In this document: one piece after another, positions 1-8,015 of the stretch
How positions within the stretch are numbered: the stretch's first letter is position 1
Layout of the letters: every line of letters starts with the position of its first letter
Assembly (NCBI GenBank): GCA_002704225.1
Contig: PAFU01000007.1
Location: 53,668 to 117,667 of the forward strand
Source: Gammaproteobacteria bacterium
Lineage (GTDB): Bacteria; Pseudomonadota; Gammaproteobacteria; Pseudomonadales; Azotimanducaceae
Reading direction: 5' to 3'
DNA length: 64,000 nucleotides
Translations under genes and position numbers: made by a program
Notes under the pieces: generated by a model
What the model was told of the DNA's origin: nothing
Databases searched by the model: none
The model's input: the letters and a program-made list of their open reading frames with translations, nothing else

Positions 1-44
1 CGTTTGAATAATTTGTCTAACGACACCGTTAATTGGAGAACTAC

Positions 45-911
45 ATGTCTATTTCATTTGCCGATCAGGTTGCCATTGTCACCGGAGCGGGTGGCGGATT
101 GGGTCGTTGCCACGCCCTTGAGCTGGCCCGTCGAGGCGCCAAAGTCGTGATCAACGATTTGGGCGGTACCATGGACGGAAGCGGCGGATCCTCCGATGCG
201 GCAGAAGCCGTGGTAGCGGAAATCAAAGCCATGGGCGGTGAAGCCATTGCCAATGGCGGTTCTGTATCGGATCGCGCCGGTGCCCAAAGCATGGTGGACG
301 ATGCCATGAACGCTTGGGGGCGCGTTGACGTGTTGATCAACAATGCGGGCATCTTGCGCGACAAGTCATTTTCCAAAATGACGCTAGACGATTTTGAGAT
401 GGTTGTGAACGTACACCTGATGGGCGCAGCCTATTGTTCCCACGCCGTGTGGCCAATTATGCGCGAGCAAAACTACGGTCGTATTTTGATGACGACATCG
501 CCAAGTGGTCTGTACGGCAACTTCGGTCAAACCAACTACAGCGCAGCGAAAATGGGTCAGGTCGGTTTGATGAACAGCATGAAAATTGAAGGGGCTAAGA
601 ACAATATTCACACCAACAGCATCGCGCCGGTCGCCGCTACCCGTATGACCGAGAACCTGATGCCTGAAGAAGTGCTGGAAAAGCTGGGGCCAGAACTGGT
701 GACCCCTGCGGCGATCTTCTTAGTCAGCGAGGAAGCGCCAAATGGTGTCATCTTGCAAGCCCAAGGCGGCCAGTACTCCCTAGCCGCGGTAGTGGAGAAC
801 AACGGTGTGAATCTAGGCGTTGATGCGACAGCGGATGATGTGGCGTCAAGCTACGAGGCGATTGTTGATATGGCCGAAGTGAAAACACGAGGCATGTTGC
901 AGCTTAACTAG
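45..911 (+). CDS. SDR dehydrogenase, HSD4/multifunctional-enzyme type
   Basis: A 288-residue short-chain dehydrogenase. The Rossmann glycine motif TGAGGGLG is at residues 13-20, followed by the NDLGG signature typical of the (3R)-hydroxyacyl-CoA dehydrogenase domain of peroxisomal multifunctional enzyme type 2. NNAG is at 99-102 and the catalytic Tyr165 and Lys169 lie in TNYSAAK. By family it should oxidise a 3-hydroxyacyl-CoA with NAD+ in the cytosol. A TTG lies in frame at 33, but ATG 45 is preferred because GGAGA at 35-39 is a well-spaced ribosome site. The protein at 56510-57385 is a close paralogue with the same active-site numbering. The exact substrate is not visible. Confidence 0.9.
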   Translation: MSISFADQVAIVTGAGGGLGRCHALELARRGAKVVINDLGGTMDGSGGSSDAAEAVVAEIKAMGGEAIANGGSVSDRAGAQSMVDDAMNAWGRVDVLINNAGILRDKSFSKMTLDDFEMVVNVHLMGAAYCSHAVWPIMREQNYGRILMTTSPSGLYGNFGQTNYSAAKMGQVGLMNSMKIEGAKNNIHTNSIAPVAATRMTENLMPEEVLEKLGPELVTPAAIFLVSEEAPNGVILQAQGGQYSLAAVVENNGVNLGVDATADDVASSYEAIVDMAEVKTRGMLQLN

Positions 912-923
912 AGCGGAGAAGAT

Positions 924-955
924 ATCGGGGTTGGAAGCCATCAGCCCCGATGGCT
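924..955. repeat. Overlapping alternative hairpins
   Basis: Two mutually exclusive perfect 7-bp stems overlap in the gap after the SDR. One pairs ATCGGGG (924-930) with CCCCGAT (945-951). The other pairs AGCCATC (936-942) with GATGGCT (949-955) across a 6-nt loop. No T-run follows, so an intrinsic terminator is not demonstrated. Confidence 0.45.
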
Positions 956-983
956 GATCGGTCAATAAACGGGAGCTCAATCC

Positions 984-1169
984 ATGGCAGCCCTAATACT
1001 TACGTTAATATTGGCTTTTGTGATGGCCGGTCTGCTTTGGTTTGTCGTCGTTAGCCGTATTCAGTTTGTTGACGACTCTCGCGAAAACGATTTGGCGAAC
1101 CTCGTGATCTATGGTCTTGGAGCCCTCCCAGTCAGTTTCGTGATCGTCTTTTTTGGTATTGGCGGTTAA
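984..1169 (+). CDS. Small two-helix membrane protein, unknown
   Basis: A 61-residue protein not recognised from any family. Residues 3-23 form a strongly hydrophobic helix. A short polar stretch with DDSREND follows, and residues 42-60 form a second hydrophobic helix, so it should be an inner-membrane hairpin. GGGAG about 8 nt upstream of ATG 984 supports translation. It sits 12 nt before the small methyltransferase gene on the same strand and may be cotranscribed with it. No function can be assigned. Confidence 0.6.
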   Translation: MAALILTLILAFVMAGLLWFVVVSRIQFVDDSRENDLANLVIYGLGALPVSFVIVFFGIGG

Positions 1170-1181
1170 CGCCTTAGATCC

Positions 1182-1793
1182 ATGCAGCTCCCCATCGACA
1201 TAGACAGCGTTAAGGGCTTTTTGCATCCGGATGAAGGTGCGGCGTTATACCAGTACGCGCAGGCATCGGCATCACTGGGGCCCTGTTTGGAGTTGGGCAG
1301 CTACTGCGGCAAGTCGACGGTGTATCTTGGCACTGCGGCGCGTGACGCTGACGGCCAAATGTTTGCCGTTGATCATCATCGAGGTTCCGAAGAGCATCAG
1401 CGCGGTGAGGAATACCACGACCCGGAACTGTTCGATGCAACAGTGCAACGTATGGACTCTCTCCCGGCTTTGCGACGCACCCTGTCCCGAGCGGAATTAG
1501 AACCTTGGGTGATTCCTGTGGTTGCCGCTAGCGCGCAGGCCAGCAAACATTGGACGATCCCGCTGGGCATGGTGTTCATCGACGGGGGTCACAGTCTGCA
1601 CGCTGCGATGACGGATTACCGAAGCTGGAGCACGCATGTTGTTGTCGGGGGCATTTTGGCCATTCACGACATCTTTCCAGATCCAGCAGACGGTGGTCAG
1701 GCGCCCTTTGAAATTTACCGCTTGGCCCTCGCCTCGGGTCTGTTTGAAGAAGTGGAGATGCGACGTACCTTGGCGATACTTCGTCGGATTTGA
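1182..1793 (+). CDS. Class I SAM-dependent methyltransferase (Methyltransf_24-like)
   Basis: A 203-residue protein with a class I methyltransferase core. The SAM-binding motif LELGSYCGKSTVYLG lies near residues 36-50, an acidic strand end in FAVDHH follows, and the later strand VFIDGGHSLHAAMTDY is characteristic of Methyltransf_24-type enzymes, which often modify sugars or small molecules. The substrate is unknown. It ends 3 nt from the stop codon of the convergent barrel protein, so the two genes meet tail to tail without room for a separate terminator. Together with the GT4/methyltransferase trio opposite it may belong to one glycoconjugate locus; that is inference. Confidence 0.75.
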   Translation: MQLPIDIDSVKGFLHPDEGAALYQYAQASASLGPCLELGSYCGKSTVYLGTAARDADGQMFAVDHHRGSEEHQRGEEYHDPELFDATVQRMDSLPALRRTLSRAELEPWVIPVVAASAQASKHWTIPLGMVFIDGGHSLHAAMTDYRSWSTHVVVGGILAIHDIFPDPADGGQAPFEIYRLALASGLFEEVEMRRTLAILRRI

Positions 1794-1796
1794 GCC

Positions 1797-2819
1797 CTAA
1801 GCTGGTTCGATGGTTTTGAACAATCGCGCCGCTGGGGTGAGATCAAACAGCGTGTCCGCCGCCAGCAGCACAGCGCCTGCAGTCCATGTGGGTTTCTCGT
1901 CCGGCCAGTAGGCATCATCAGGAAAGACATAGCCTGTCCACCAGCCGCCGTCGTCGAGCTGAAAGCGCTGAATGTTTTGATACAACGTGGCAGCTCGCTC
2001 GCTCTCCCCAGCGACAACGCAGGCCATAATGAGTTCGCAGGTTTCGGCCACGGTGACCCAGGGCTGCTCCTCGACGCAGCGACAGCCAAGGCCCGGCTCC
2101 ACGAAGGTCTCCCATTTTTCGTTGATACGTTTTGTGGCGGCCTCGCCGCTTAGCACGCCGGTCAAAACCGGATAAAACCAATCCATGGAATAGCGCGCCT
2201 TAGACTCCCATGTGCGATCAAAGCGTTCAGGTTTGTTGCGTAGGGCATCGCCAAGCCGGTGTCGGGCGGACCGCCACCGGGTGCAGTCCTCGCCCAAGGC
2301 GTCTGCAACATGGCAGGCGCAGGCGAGGGATTTGTATATCGCGCTGCAGCCCGTGACCAGCGCGTCTTTTGACGTGCCGGTTCGGCTGTCTACGGCCCAA
2401 TAGATCTCACCGCTGGGTGCTTGCTGCCCTAAAACGAAGGTTATGGCCTTTCTAAGCATGGGCCAGAATCGGTCCAGCGCCGCTGTATCGCCAGTGGCCA
2501 AGTGGTAATGCCAAAGACCGGTTGCCACGTAGGCGACAAAATTGGTTTCCGCTCGGGTGTCATCGGCGACAGCGTTGTTTTGATAGGCCGCGAACCAAGC
2601 ACCGTCCTCGCGTTGGTTGTTGGCCAACCAATCAAAGCCCTTCAGGGCCGCTTGATGATGGCCAGCGACGGTCAGTCCCATGACCGCTTCCACATGATCC
2701 CAGGGATCGGTGATGCCGCCCGCGAACCACGGGAGTGCGCCGCTGGGTAACTGAAGCCGCAGAATGTAATCGGCTGTGGCCTGTAAATTCTCTGCGAGTG
2801 TGACAGATGTGTCAGCCAT
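1797..2819 (-). CDS. Prenyltransferase/terpene-cyclase-fold alpha-barrel protein
   Basis: A 340-residue protein built of repeated aromatic-rich helical units, for example LQLPSGALPWF near the N-terminus, NQREDGAWFAAY around residue 68 and FQLDDGGWWTGY near residue 287. These resemble the QW-like turns of (alpha/alpha)6 barrel proteins related to squalene cyclases and prenyltransferase beta subunits. No DXDD or zinc-binding prenyltransferase signature was recognised, so catalytic activity is uncertain. Glycoside-processing barrels (GH-like) are an alternative. It is the last gene of a minus-strand trio, starting 3 nt after the stop of the methyltransferase, behind a GT4 glycosyltransferase. 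That context favours a role in making or trimming a glycolipid or glycan. Confidence 0.6.
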   Translation of the reverse strand: MADTSVTLAENLQATADYILRLQLPSGALPWFAGGITDPWDHVEAVMGLTVAGHHQAALKGFDWLANNQREDGAWFAAYQNNAVADDTRAETNFVAYVATGLWHYHLATGDTAALDRFWPMLRKAITFVLGQQAPSGEIYWAVDSRTGTSKDALVTGCSAIYKSLACACHVADALGEDCTRWRSARHRLGDALRNKPERFDRTWESKARYSMDWFYPVLTGVLSGEAATKRINEKWETFVEPGLGCRCVEEQPWVTVAETCELIMACVVAGESERAATLYQNIQRFQLDDGGWWTGYVFPDDAYWPDEKPTWTAGAVLLAADTLFDLTPAARLFKTIEPA

Positions 2820-2822
2820 GGA

Positions 2823-3536
2823 TCAGGGCTGCCTGAAGTACATGACCACACTCTTGCCCAACAAGGGGTTAAGGAATCGCTCAAGTGTTTGGGTCAACCA
2901 TGGCCGATGCATCAGATCCCACACCAGCAGGCGGTGATATTGCCTTACCAGAAAATGCTCATCGGCGTTCTTCCAAAACAAGCACTTCAGCCACCAGTAG
3001 GGTACATGCAGGCTGTGGGCCCAATGGCGGGTCAGGAATTTCATGCCCAAATTCTGGATCCCCTGCTTCAACTCGCCGGTACGAAAAATCCTGACGTGTC
3101 CGCCTTCGACTTCGTGATACGCATCGCTGAGCTGCCAGCAGACCCATTCTGGGAAATAGCGCGGCACACTGACGGCGAACAATCCGCCGGGTTTCAGTAC
3201 TCGTTGAATCTCGCTGAGAAAGCTGGCGTAGTTTGGAATGTGTTCCAGCACTTCGGAGCAAATCACATGATCAAAGGCGTTATCAGCGAAGGGCAGTTGG
3301 TGACCGGTACCTTGGATAAAGGCGCAGTATCCTCCCTTATTGGCAGGCATAAGAAATTCCTGCAAACGGTTTTTGGCGGTTTTTAGGTCGTTCAAGCCAA
3401 GATCCAGTCCGACGATTTCCGCATCGGCCAAGAGGTAGGCGGAAATGCTGTGACGGCCCTCACCGCAGCCTAGGTCCAATAGCCGATCTCCGGGGCGTAC
3501 GTTCAATCGGTCAAAGTCGATGGTTTCAAGACTCAC
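2823..3536 (-). CDS. Class I SAM-dependent methyltransferase (Methyltransf_11-like)
   Basis: A 237-residue methyltransferase. Motif I is LLDLGCGEGRHS near residues 19-30, followed by IVGLDLG for ribose binding and FDHVICSEVLEHI plus VLKPGGLFAVSVP, the usual post-II and III motifs of Methyltransf_11 enzymes. The C-terminal third is rich in Trp and Phe (YWWLKCLFW), suggesting a hydrophobic acceptor or membrane contact. Its ATG lies 11 nt inside the end of the upstream glycosyltransferase, so the two are translationally coupled. It probably methylates a glycan or lipid made by that enzyme, which is inference from context. Confidence 0.8.
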   Translation of the reverse strand: MSLETIDFDRLNVRPGDRLLDLGCGEGRHSISAYLLADAEIVGLDLGLNDLKTAKNRLQEFLMPANKGGYCAFIQGTGHQLPFADNAFDHVICSEVLEHIPNYASFLSEIQRVLKPGGLFAVSVPRYFPEWVCWQLSDAYHEVEGGHVRIFRTGELKQGIQNLGMKFLTRHWAHSLHVPYWWLKCLFWKNADEHFLVRQYHRLLVWDLMHRPWLTQTLERFLNPLLGKSVVMYFRQP

Positions 3537-4800
3537 GGGCAGTTACCTGATGATAATGTTGAGTAAATTCCTGAGCAGCACGTGCCCAGGAAAATCGCTC
3601 AACAATGCGTTGTCTGCCCGCCCGACTCAAGCGCGAACGCTCTGCAGGATGATCAAACAAATAGGCAATGGCTTCGGCCAAGGCCTGCGGGTTTTTACTG
3701 GGCACGATCATACCTGCATCGCCGACCACTTCGGGTAGCGCGCCGCCGTCGGTGGAAACTAAGGGCACTTCGCAGGCCATGGCCTCACCTGCGGGAAAGC
3801 CGAAGCCTTCGTATTCCGAGGGCACAACGGCGACGCTGGCTCGGGCGTAAAGCCTGACGATGTCGTCGAAGGACAGGCCGTGATGGAATTCAATGCGCTC
3901 ATTCAGGCCCAGTGAATGGATGAGCTTCTCGGTTTTACCACCTTTTTTAGGCGCTCCAATGAAAGTGAGCTTCAGATCGGGGTACTGCTTCGCCAGCACG
4001 GCGACAGCGGGAATGAGGTGTTGTGTGCCTTTTAGCGGTTGGTCCGCACTCGCCGTGGTGATGAGGTGAAAGGGTTCTCTGGCAATCTCAGGCATTGGCT
4101 GAAACAGTTCACTGTCGATACCGTTGAGCACCACAGAAATACGCGCTGCAGAGATATCGAAGGAACGGCTGATGTCGCGCTGGGAATTTTTGCTTACCGT
4201 GGTGATATGCGGTAGCAGGCGGGCCACGCGTATTTGCATGCGCAGAAACAGATGCCAGCGCCGTATCAACAGGCCCATACCCCAGTCATTGTTGTTTTGC
4301 AGCGCGATGTCTCGATCAAACGTAATCGGATGATGAATCGTGCTGGTGACCGCATAACCGCGACGCTGCAATCCCAGCAAGCCGGTACACAAACTTTGAT
4401 TGTCGTGAACGATGTCGTAGTCCGGTCGCTGGGTTTTGAAATAGCGCAGTAGACGGTGCCCGAAGGTAAAGGGTTCCGGAAAACCGCCGCTTAAAAACGA
4501 CAGCCATTCGAATAGGTTGATGGGATCCATCCACCTCTGTTGGGCTAATGCCCGTATGGGCTCCGGGTGCTCGTACAGATTCAGGCCGGGTAGCTTGATA
4601 AGACCGACCCGAGGATCCAGATCAGGATAGGGTTCGCCAGAGATCACATCCACGCTGTGCCCTAGGTCCACCAAGGCCTTGGACAGATGCTTGAGATACA
4701 CACCTTGGCCGCCGCTGAAGGGGTTGCTGCGATAGCCCAGCAAGGCGACCTTTAATGGCCTGTCAGGGCCGGGGACATGCGGGGCGAGCGTTGCGTCCAT
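3526..4800 (-). CDS. GT4-family glycosyltransferase
   Basis: A 424-residue retaining glycosyltransferase with GT-B fold. The N-terminal domain starts LKVALLGYRSNPFSGGQG, a nucleotide-sugar glycosyltransferase opening with the Gly-rich loop. The C-terminal domain holds EGFGFPAGEAMACEVPLV, the E-x7-E motif of GT4 that contacts the donor sugar. It acts in the cytoplasm or on the inner face of the membrane. The reading frame is open up to 4917, but the extra residues there are unlike the family, so ATG 4800 was chosen; its ribosome site is weak and the start is uncertain. First gene of the GT4-methyltransferase-barrel trio; divergent from metR. Confidence 0.85.
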   Translation of the reverse strand: MDATLAPHVPGPDRPLKVALLGYRSNPFSGGQGVYLKHLSKALVDLGHSVDVISGEPYPDLDPRVGLIKLPGLNLYEHPEPIRALAQQRWMDPINLFEWLSFLSGGFPEPFTFGHRLLRYFKTQRPDYDIVHDNQSLCTGLLGLQRRGYAVTSTIHHPITFDRDIALQNNNDWGMGLLIRRWHLFLRMQIRVARLLPHITTVSKNSQRDISRSFDISAARISVVLNGIDSELFQPMPEIAREPFHLITTASADQPLKGTQHLIPAVAVLAKQYPDLKLTFIGAPKKGGKTEKLIHSLGLNERIEFHHGLSFDDIVRLYARASVAVVPSEYEGFGFPAGEAMACEVPLVSTDGGALPEVVGDAGMIVPSKNPQALAEAIAYLFDHPAERSRLSRAGRQRIVERFSWARAAQEFTQHYHQVTARES

Positions 4801-4954
4801 GATGTGGGCTAGTCCAGCCGGAAAGATCGCGCATGGTAAAACACCGGCTGGTTTCTGAATAGACCGCATCGGTGGCTCTGCGCCACAAATCGTCAGATTT
4901 ACTCTGGCAGCAAGCACAGAACATGAATAGAATTTGATTCACATTTTTTACAGA

Positions 4955-4967
4955 TGAATTTCATTCA
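4955..4967 (+). promoter_or_regulatory. Consensus MetR box over the metR start codon
   Basis: TGAATTTCATTCA matches the enterobacterial MetR operator consensus TGAA-NN-W-NN-TTCA at every defined position. Its last base is the A of the metR ATG. This suggests autoregulation of metR. It also lies in the 166-nt gap shared with the divergent GT4 gene. Confidence 0.6.
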
Positions 4968-5896
4968 TGTCCCAAGTTGAAATACGCCACCTGCGGACGC
5001 TGGTTGCCCTACGGGAAACCGGGAGCTTGGTTGAAGCCTCCGAGCGCATGTTTTTGACTCAATCCGCCCTCTCTCACCAGATCAAGGAACTGGAGGGGCG
5101 ACTGGGCTGCACGTTGTTTTTGCGCAAAACTCGGCCCGTGCGATTTACCAGCGCCGGTAATCGGTTGCTGGAACTGGCGGATGAAGTGCTGCCACGACTG
5201 CACAAGGCGGAACTGGATCTGCAGCGCTTTGCTGGTGGCGAAACGGGTCGCATCATCATGGCCATTGAATGCCACAGTTGTTTTGAATGGCTGTTGCCCG
5301 CCATTGATGCCTATCGAAATGAGTGGAGCGATGTGGAGTTGGACATATCCAGTGGTTTTCACTTTGCGCCGTTGCCCGCCCTAGCGCGGGGTGACCTAGA
5401 CCTCGTGATCACGGCGGATCCGGTGGACGAAACCGGTATCGCTTACTTTCCGATATTCAGTTACGAAGCCCAACTCGCCATAGCGAAAAATCACCCCTTG
5501 GTTGATAAACCCTGGGCCGAGCCCGAGGATCTGGCGGACGAAGTGGTGATCACCTATCCGGTTGATCGAAGCCGACTGGATCTGTTTACCGGCTTTCTGC
5601 AGCCAGCGGGCGTGGAACCAGAGAGGGTGAGACATGCGGAGCTGACCACAATGATTGTTCAGTTAGTCGCCAGCGGGCGCGGCGTGACCTGCCTGCCGAA
5701 CTGGGCCTTACACGAATATCGACAAAGCGACTATGTCATGGTGCAGTCGTTGGGCGAAGAGGGTATCTGGCCTACGCTGTACGCTGCAGTGCGCAAGGAT
5801 CAAGCCGACGCACCGTTCATGACAGCGTTCATCGACGTAGCCAAGGAGGTGTGCTTCGCTAATCTAAGGGGCATCGTTACGGCAGAGCTCGGCTAG
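4967..5896 (+). CDS. metR: LysR-type regulator MetR
   Basis: A 309-residue LysR-family regulator. The N-terminal winged helix (residues 1-60) contains the MetR-like run FLTQSALSHQIKELEGRLG, and the effector domain has AIECHSCFEWLLPAI, LDLVITADP and VASGRGVTCLPNW in the places I recall for E. coli MetR (317 aa). MetR uses homocysteine as co-effector and activates methionine-synthesis genes. The consensus MetR box that overlaps the start codon supports the name. Unusually, the next gene is not metE or metF but a LysE-type exporter starting at the very next base. Confidence 0.85.
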   Translation: MSQVEIRHLRTLVALRETGSLVEASERMFLTQSALSHQIKELEGRLGCTLFLRKTRPVRFTSAGNRLLELADEVLPRLHKAELDLQRFAGGETGRIIMAIECHSCFEWLLPAIDAYRNEWSDVELDISSGFHFAPLPALARGDLDLVITADPVDETGIAYFPIFSYEAQLAIAKNHPLVDKPWAEPEDLADEVVITYPVDRSRLDLFTGFLQPAGVEPERVRHAELTTMIVQLVASGRGVTCLPNWALHEYRQSDYVMVQSLGEEGIWPTLYAAVRKDQADAPFMTAFIDVAKEVCFANLRGIVTAELG

Positions 5897-6505
5897 TTGA
5901 GCGCATTCAACACCCTGATCGCCGGCTTTAGTTTGGGCCTCGGTCTTATTTTGGCCATTGGCGCTCAAAACGCCTTTGTGCTCAAACAAGGCATTCGCAA
6001 ACATCACGTGTTCTGGATATGCCTGTGCTGCGCGGTCTCCGACGCGCTGTTGATCGTTGCCGGTGTCGGTGGCTTTGCCAGCTTGATGGCCTTGTACCCG
6101 TGGATTGACCCGCTGACTCGCTATGGTGGCGCGCTGTTCTTGTTGGCCTATGCGGTGCTCAGTTTCAAAGACGCCATTTATGACGAATCGGCGATGGATT
6201 ACTCTGCAGCGGAAAAGCCCCAGTCCCTGCGCTCGGCCTTGCTCGTCTGTTTGGCCTTTACCTGGCTCAACCCACATGTCTATTTGGACACCCTAGTCCT
6301 GATTGGTTCGGTCTCGACCCAATACGCAGAGCAACGTGAACTCTTTGCGCTAGGCGCGGTGACTGCCAGCTTCGTATTCTTCTTCTCGCTGGGTTTTGGC
6401 GCGCGCTATCTAGGCCCCCTGTTTGCCAAGCCTCAAGCTTGGCGCTACCTTAATATTTTTGTTGGCTGCACCATGCTTGCGATAGCGACCGGCCTAGTGC
6501 TCTGA
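5897..6505 (+). CDS. LysE/ArgO-family amino-acid exporter
   Basis: A 202-residue integral membrane protein with about six hydrophobic segments. The family signature LILAIGAQNAFVLKQGI lies at residues 16-32 and FTWLNPHVYLDTLVLIG near the middle, both as in the ArgO/LysE L-lysine and L-arginine exporters. The start is TTG 5897, directly after the metR TAG with no spacer, so translation probably depends on metR. ArgO is normally controlled by ArgP; here the partner is MetR, so the exported solute could instead be methionine or a related amino acid (inference). The convergent PNPOx-like gene ends 7 nt away. Confidence 0.85.
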   Translation: MSAFNTLIAGFSLGLGLILAIGAQNAFVLKQGIRKHHVFWICLCCAVSDALLIVAGVGGFASLMALYPWIDPLTRYGGALFLLAYAVLSFKDAIYDESAMDYSAAEKPQSLRSALLVCLAFTWLNPHVYLDTLVLIGSVSTQYAEQRELFALGAVTASFVFFFSLGFGARYLGPLFAKPQAWRYLNIFVGCTMLAIATGLVL

Positions 6506-6512
6506 AGGGGGT

Positions 6513-7082
6513 TTAGGGAATGAGTGTGTGCTCAAGCCAACGACCCGTGTCGAGCACATAGCGGGTACGATCGTGCACACCGTTTGCCTGATTGAGATCC
6601 AAACGCTCGATCTTCTCAGGCAGCAGCAGTAGGCCGCGAGCGCCTTCTGGAGCCACCAGCGGTACAGGTGGGTTGATGTTTTCCAACAAGTTCAGCAGAT
6701 CGTCCCGATCACTGATCTCACTGCTTTGGGGCCGTTGCTGGTAAAGCCAGTCCATCCGCTTCGGTACATCCGGCCGCAGTTGCCAGCTCTCGGCAATGTG
6801 CTCGGCAGGTAATGGCTCGCAGCGTGCCTGTATGCGGTATTGAATCTGGATTGAGGGCCACCAGACCTGAATGGCCACCTGCTGCTGACTTTGCTGCCAT
6901 TTGGGACTGCTGGCATTGATGTATATGGCTAATCCCTCAGGAATGTCGCGCAGCACGAGCGTGCGAGCTTGAGGCAGACCAGCCTCGTCTACGGTGGCCA
7001 GTACGCAAACCGCCGCCATGGGATCCTTGGCTTCTCTGGCTGCCTCTCGATCCGCTGCGAAACGCGCCATGGGATCGCTCAT
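6513..7082 (-). CDS. Pyridoxamine 5'-phosphate oxidase family protein
   Basis: A 189-residue split-barrel flavoprotein. It shows PQARTLVLRDIPEG near residues 37-50 (FMN-binding strands of PNPOx), then YINASSPKWQQ, VWWPSIQIQYRIQ and the C-terminal dimer region ending WLEHTLIP. PdxH oxidises pyridoxine/pyridoxamine phosphate to PLP; E. coli PdxH is 218 residues. This one is shorter and its C-terminus departs from the usual RL-x-P ending, so true PdxH activity is not certain and a general FMN oxidase is possible. It overlaps the upstream MBL-fold gene by 4 nt (ATGA), so the two are coupled. Confidence 0.75.
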   Translation of the reverse strand: MSDPMARFAADREAAREAKDPMAAVCVLATVDEAGLPQARTLVLRDIPEGLAIYINASSPKWQQSQQQVAIQVWWPSIQIQYRIQARCEPLPAEHIAESWQLRPDVPKRMDWLYQQRPQSSEISDRDDLLNLLENINPPVPLVAPEGARGLLLLPEKIERLDLNQANGVHDRTRYVLDTGRWLEHTLIP

Positions 7083-7957
7083 TCGAGCGATCCACGCTGG
7101 GCGAGGTGGGTCTTAATGATGCCAATCCAACGATCTACGCTGATAAAACCCTGGCCCCAAGCCGCGTAGCCCTCGAGATCTGCGGCAATAGAGGCATCGT
7201 CTTTGCCAGCATCCAAGCCGTGGGCGACGATTCGTCGTGTATCCTCGATCACCTCTAAACAGCGCGCTACCGCCGCAATATCCGCTATGGGGCCGTGACC
7301 GGGAATAATTGTAATGTCGTTGGGCATGTCACGAATTACCCGCCGTAGATTACTGATGTAGCCGTCGACGCTGCCACCGCTAGGCATGTCAATGTAGGGG
7401 AAGGCACCATTGAACAGTTGGTCGCCCATATGCAGTACGTTGGCCTGTTTGAACCACACCATGGTGTCGCCATCGGTATGCCCTTGCGGCAAATGAATCA
7501 GCGCCAGTTCATCGCCGTTGAAGTGAATGGTTACAGAATCAGCAAAGGTCACCAAGGGCAGGGCGCTGGTGGGTAGATTGTCTTGAGACAGCAAACGCGC
7601 GCGGACGTTGTCGTGGGCAATGATTACGCCGGTGCGGCCAAACTCCGCATTACCGCCAATGTGATCGCCGTGGAAGTGGGTATTGAGAATGATGCGGGGA
7701 CGGTCGCCGCCGAGTGCTTTGAGCGCGTTTTCAATTCTGCCTGCCAACGGCGCAAACTGATCATCAATGATCAGCGTGCCGTCGGCACCCGAAGTCACGC
7801 CGATATTGCCGCCAGCTCCTTGCAGCATGTAAACGTTTTTACCTACCTGCTGGGTTGCGATGTCGACATCGGCGAAGCGGTCTGCAGCGACCAGCGGTTG
7901 GCTTACCAACATAATAATTGTTAAAGCTGTAAATCGTACTGCAAGAATAATCTTCAT
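7079..7957 (-). CDS. Exported MBL-fold metallo-hydrolase
   Basis: A 292-residue metallo-beta-lactamase-fold protein. It starts with a signal peptide (hydrophobic core about residues 3-20, cleavage near PLVAA-D). The zinc motif NTHFHGDHIGG places HxHxDH at residues 94-99; LPQGHTDGD and PGHGP supply later metal ligands. It should be a periplasmic hydrolase of the broad glyoxalase-II/quinoprotein-relay-like group; the substrate is unknown. ATG 7957 is preferred over the longer frame to 8071 because TTGGAG lies 8 nt upstream and the signal peptide starts there. Coupled by ATGA to the PNPOx-like gene. Confidence 0.85.
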   Translation of the reverse strand: MKIILAVRFTALTIIMLVSQPLVAADRFADVDIATQQVGKNVYMLQGAGGNIGVTSGADGTLIIDDQFAPLAGRIENALKALGGDRPRIILNTHFHGDHIGGNAEFGRTGVIIAHDNVRARLLSQDNLPTSALPLVTFADSVTIHFNGDELALIHLPQGHTDGDTMVWFKQANVLHMGDQLFNGAFPYIDMPSGGSVDGYISNLRRVIRDMPNDITIIPGHGPIADIAAVARCLEVIEDTRRIVAHGLDAGKDDASIAADLEGYAAWGQGFISVDRWIGIIKTHLAQRGSLE

Positions 7958-8015
7958 ACGGTCAACTCCAATAATGAATGCCGGAAGATCCGGCGTTTTG
8001 CCCAGGCTGTCGCCT

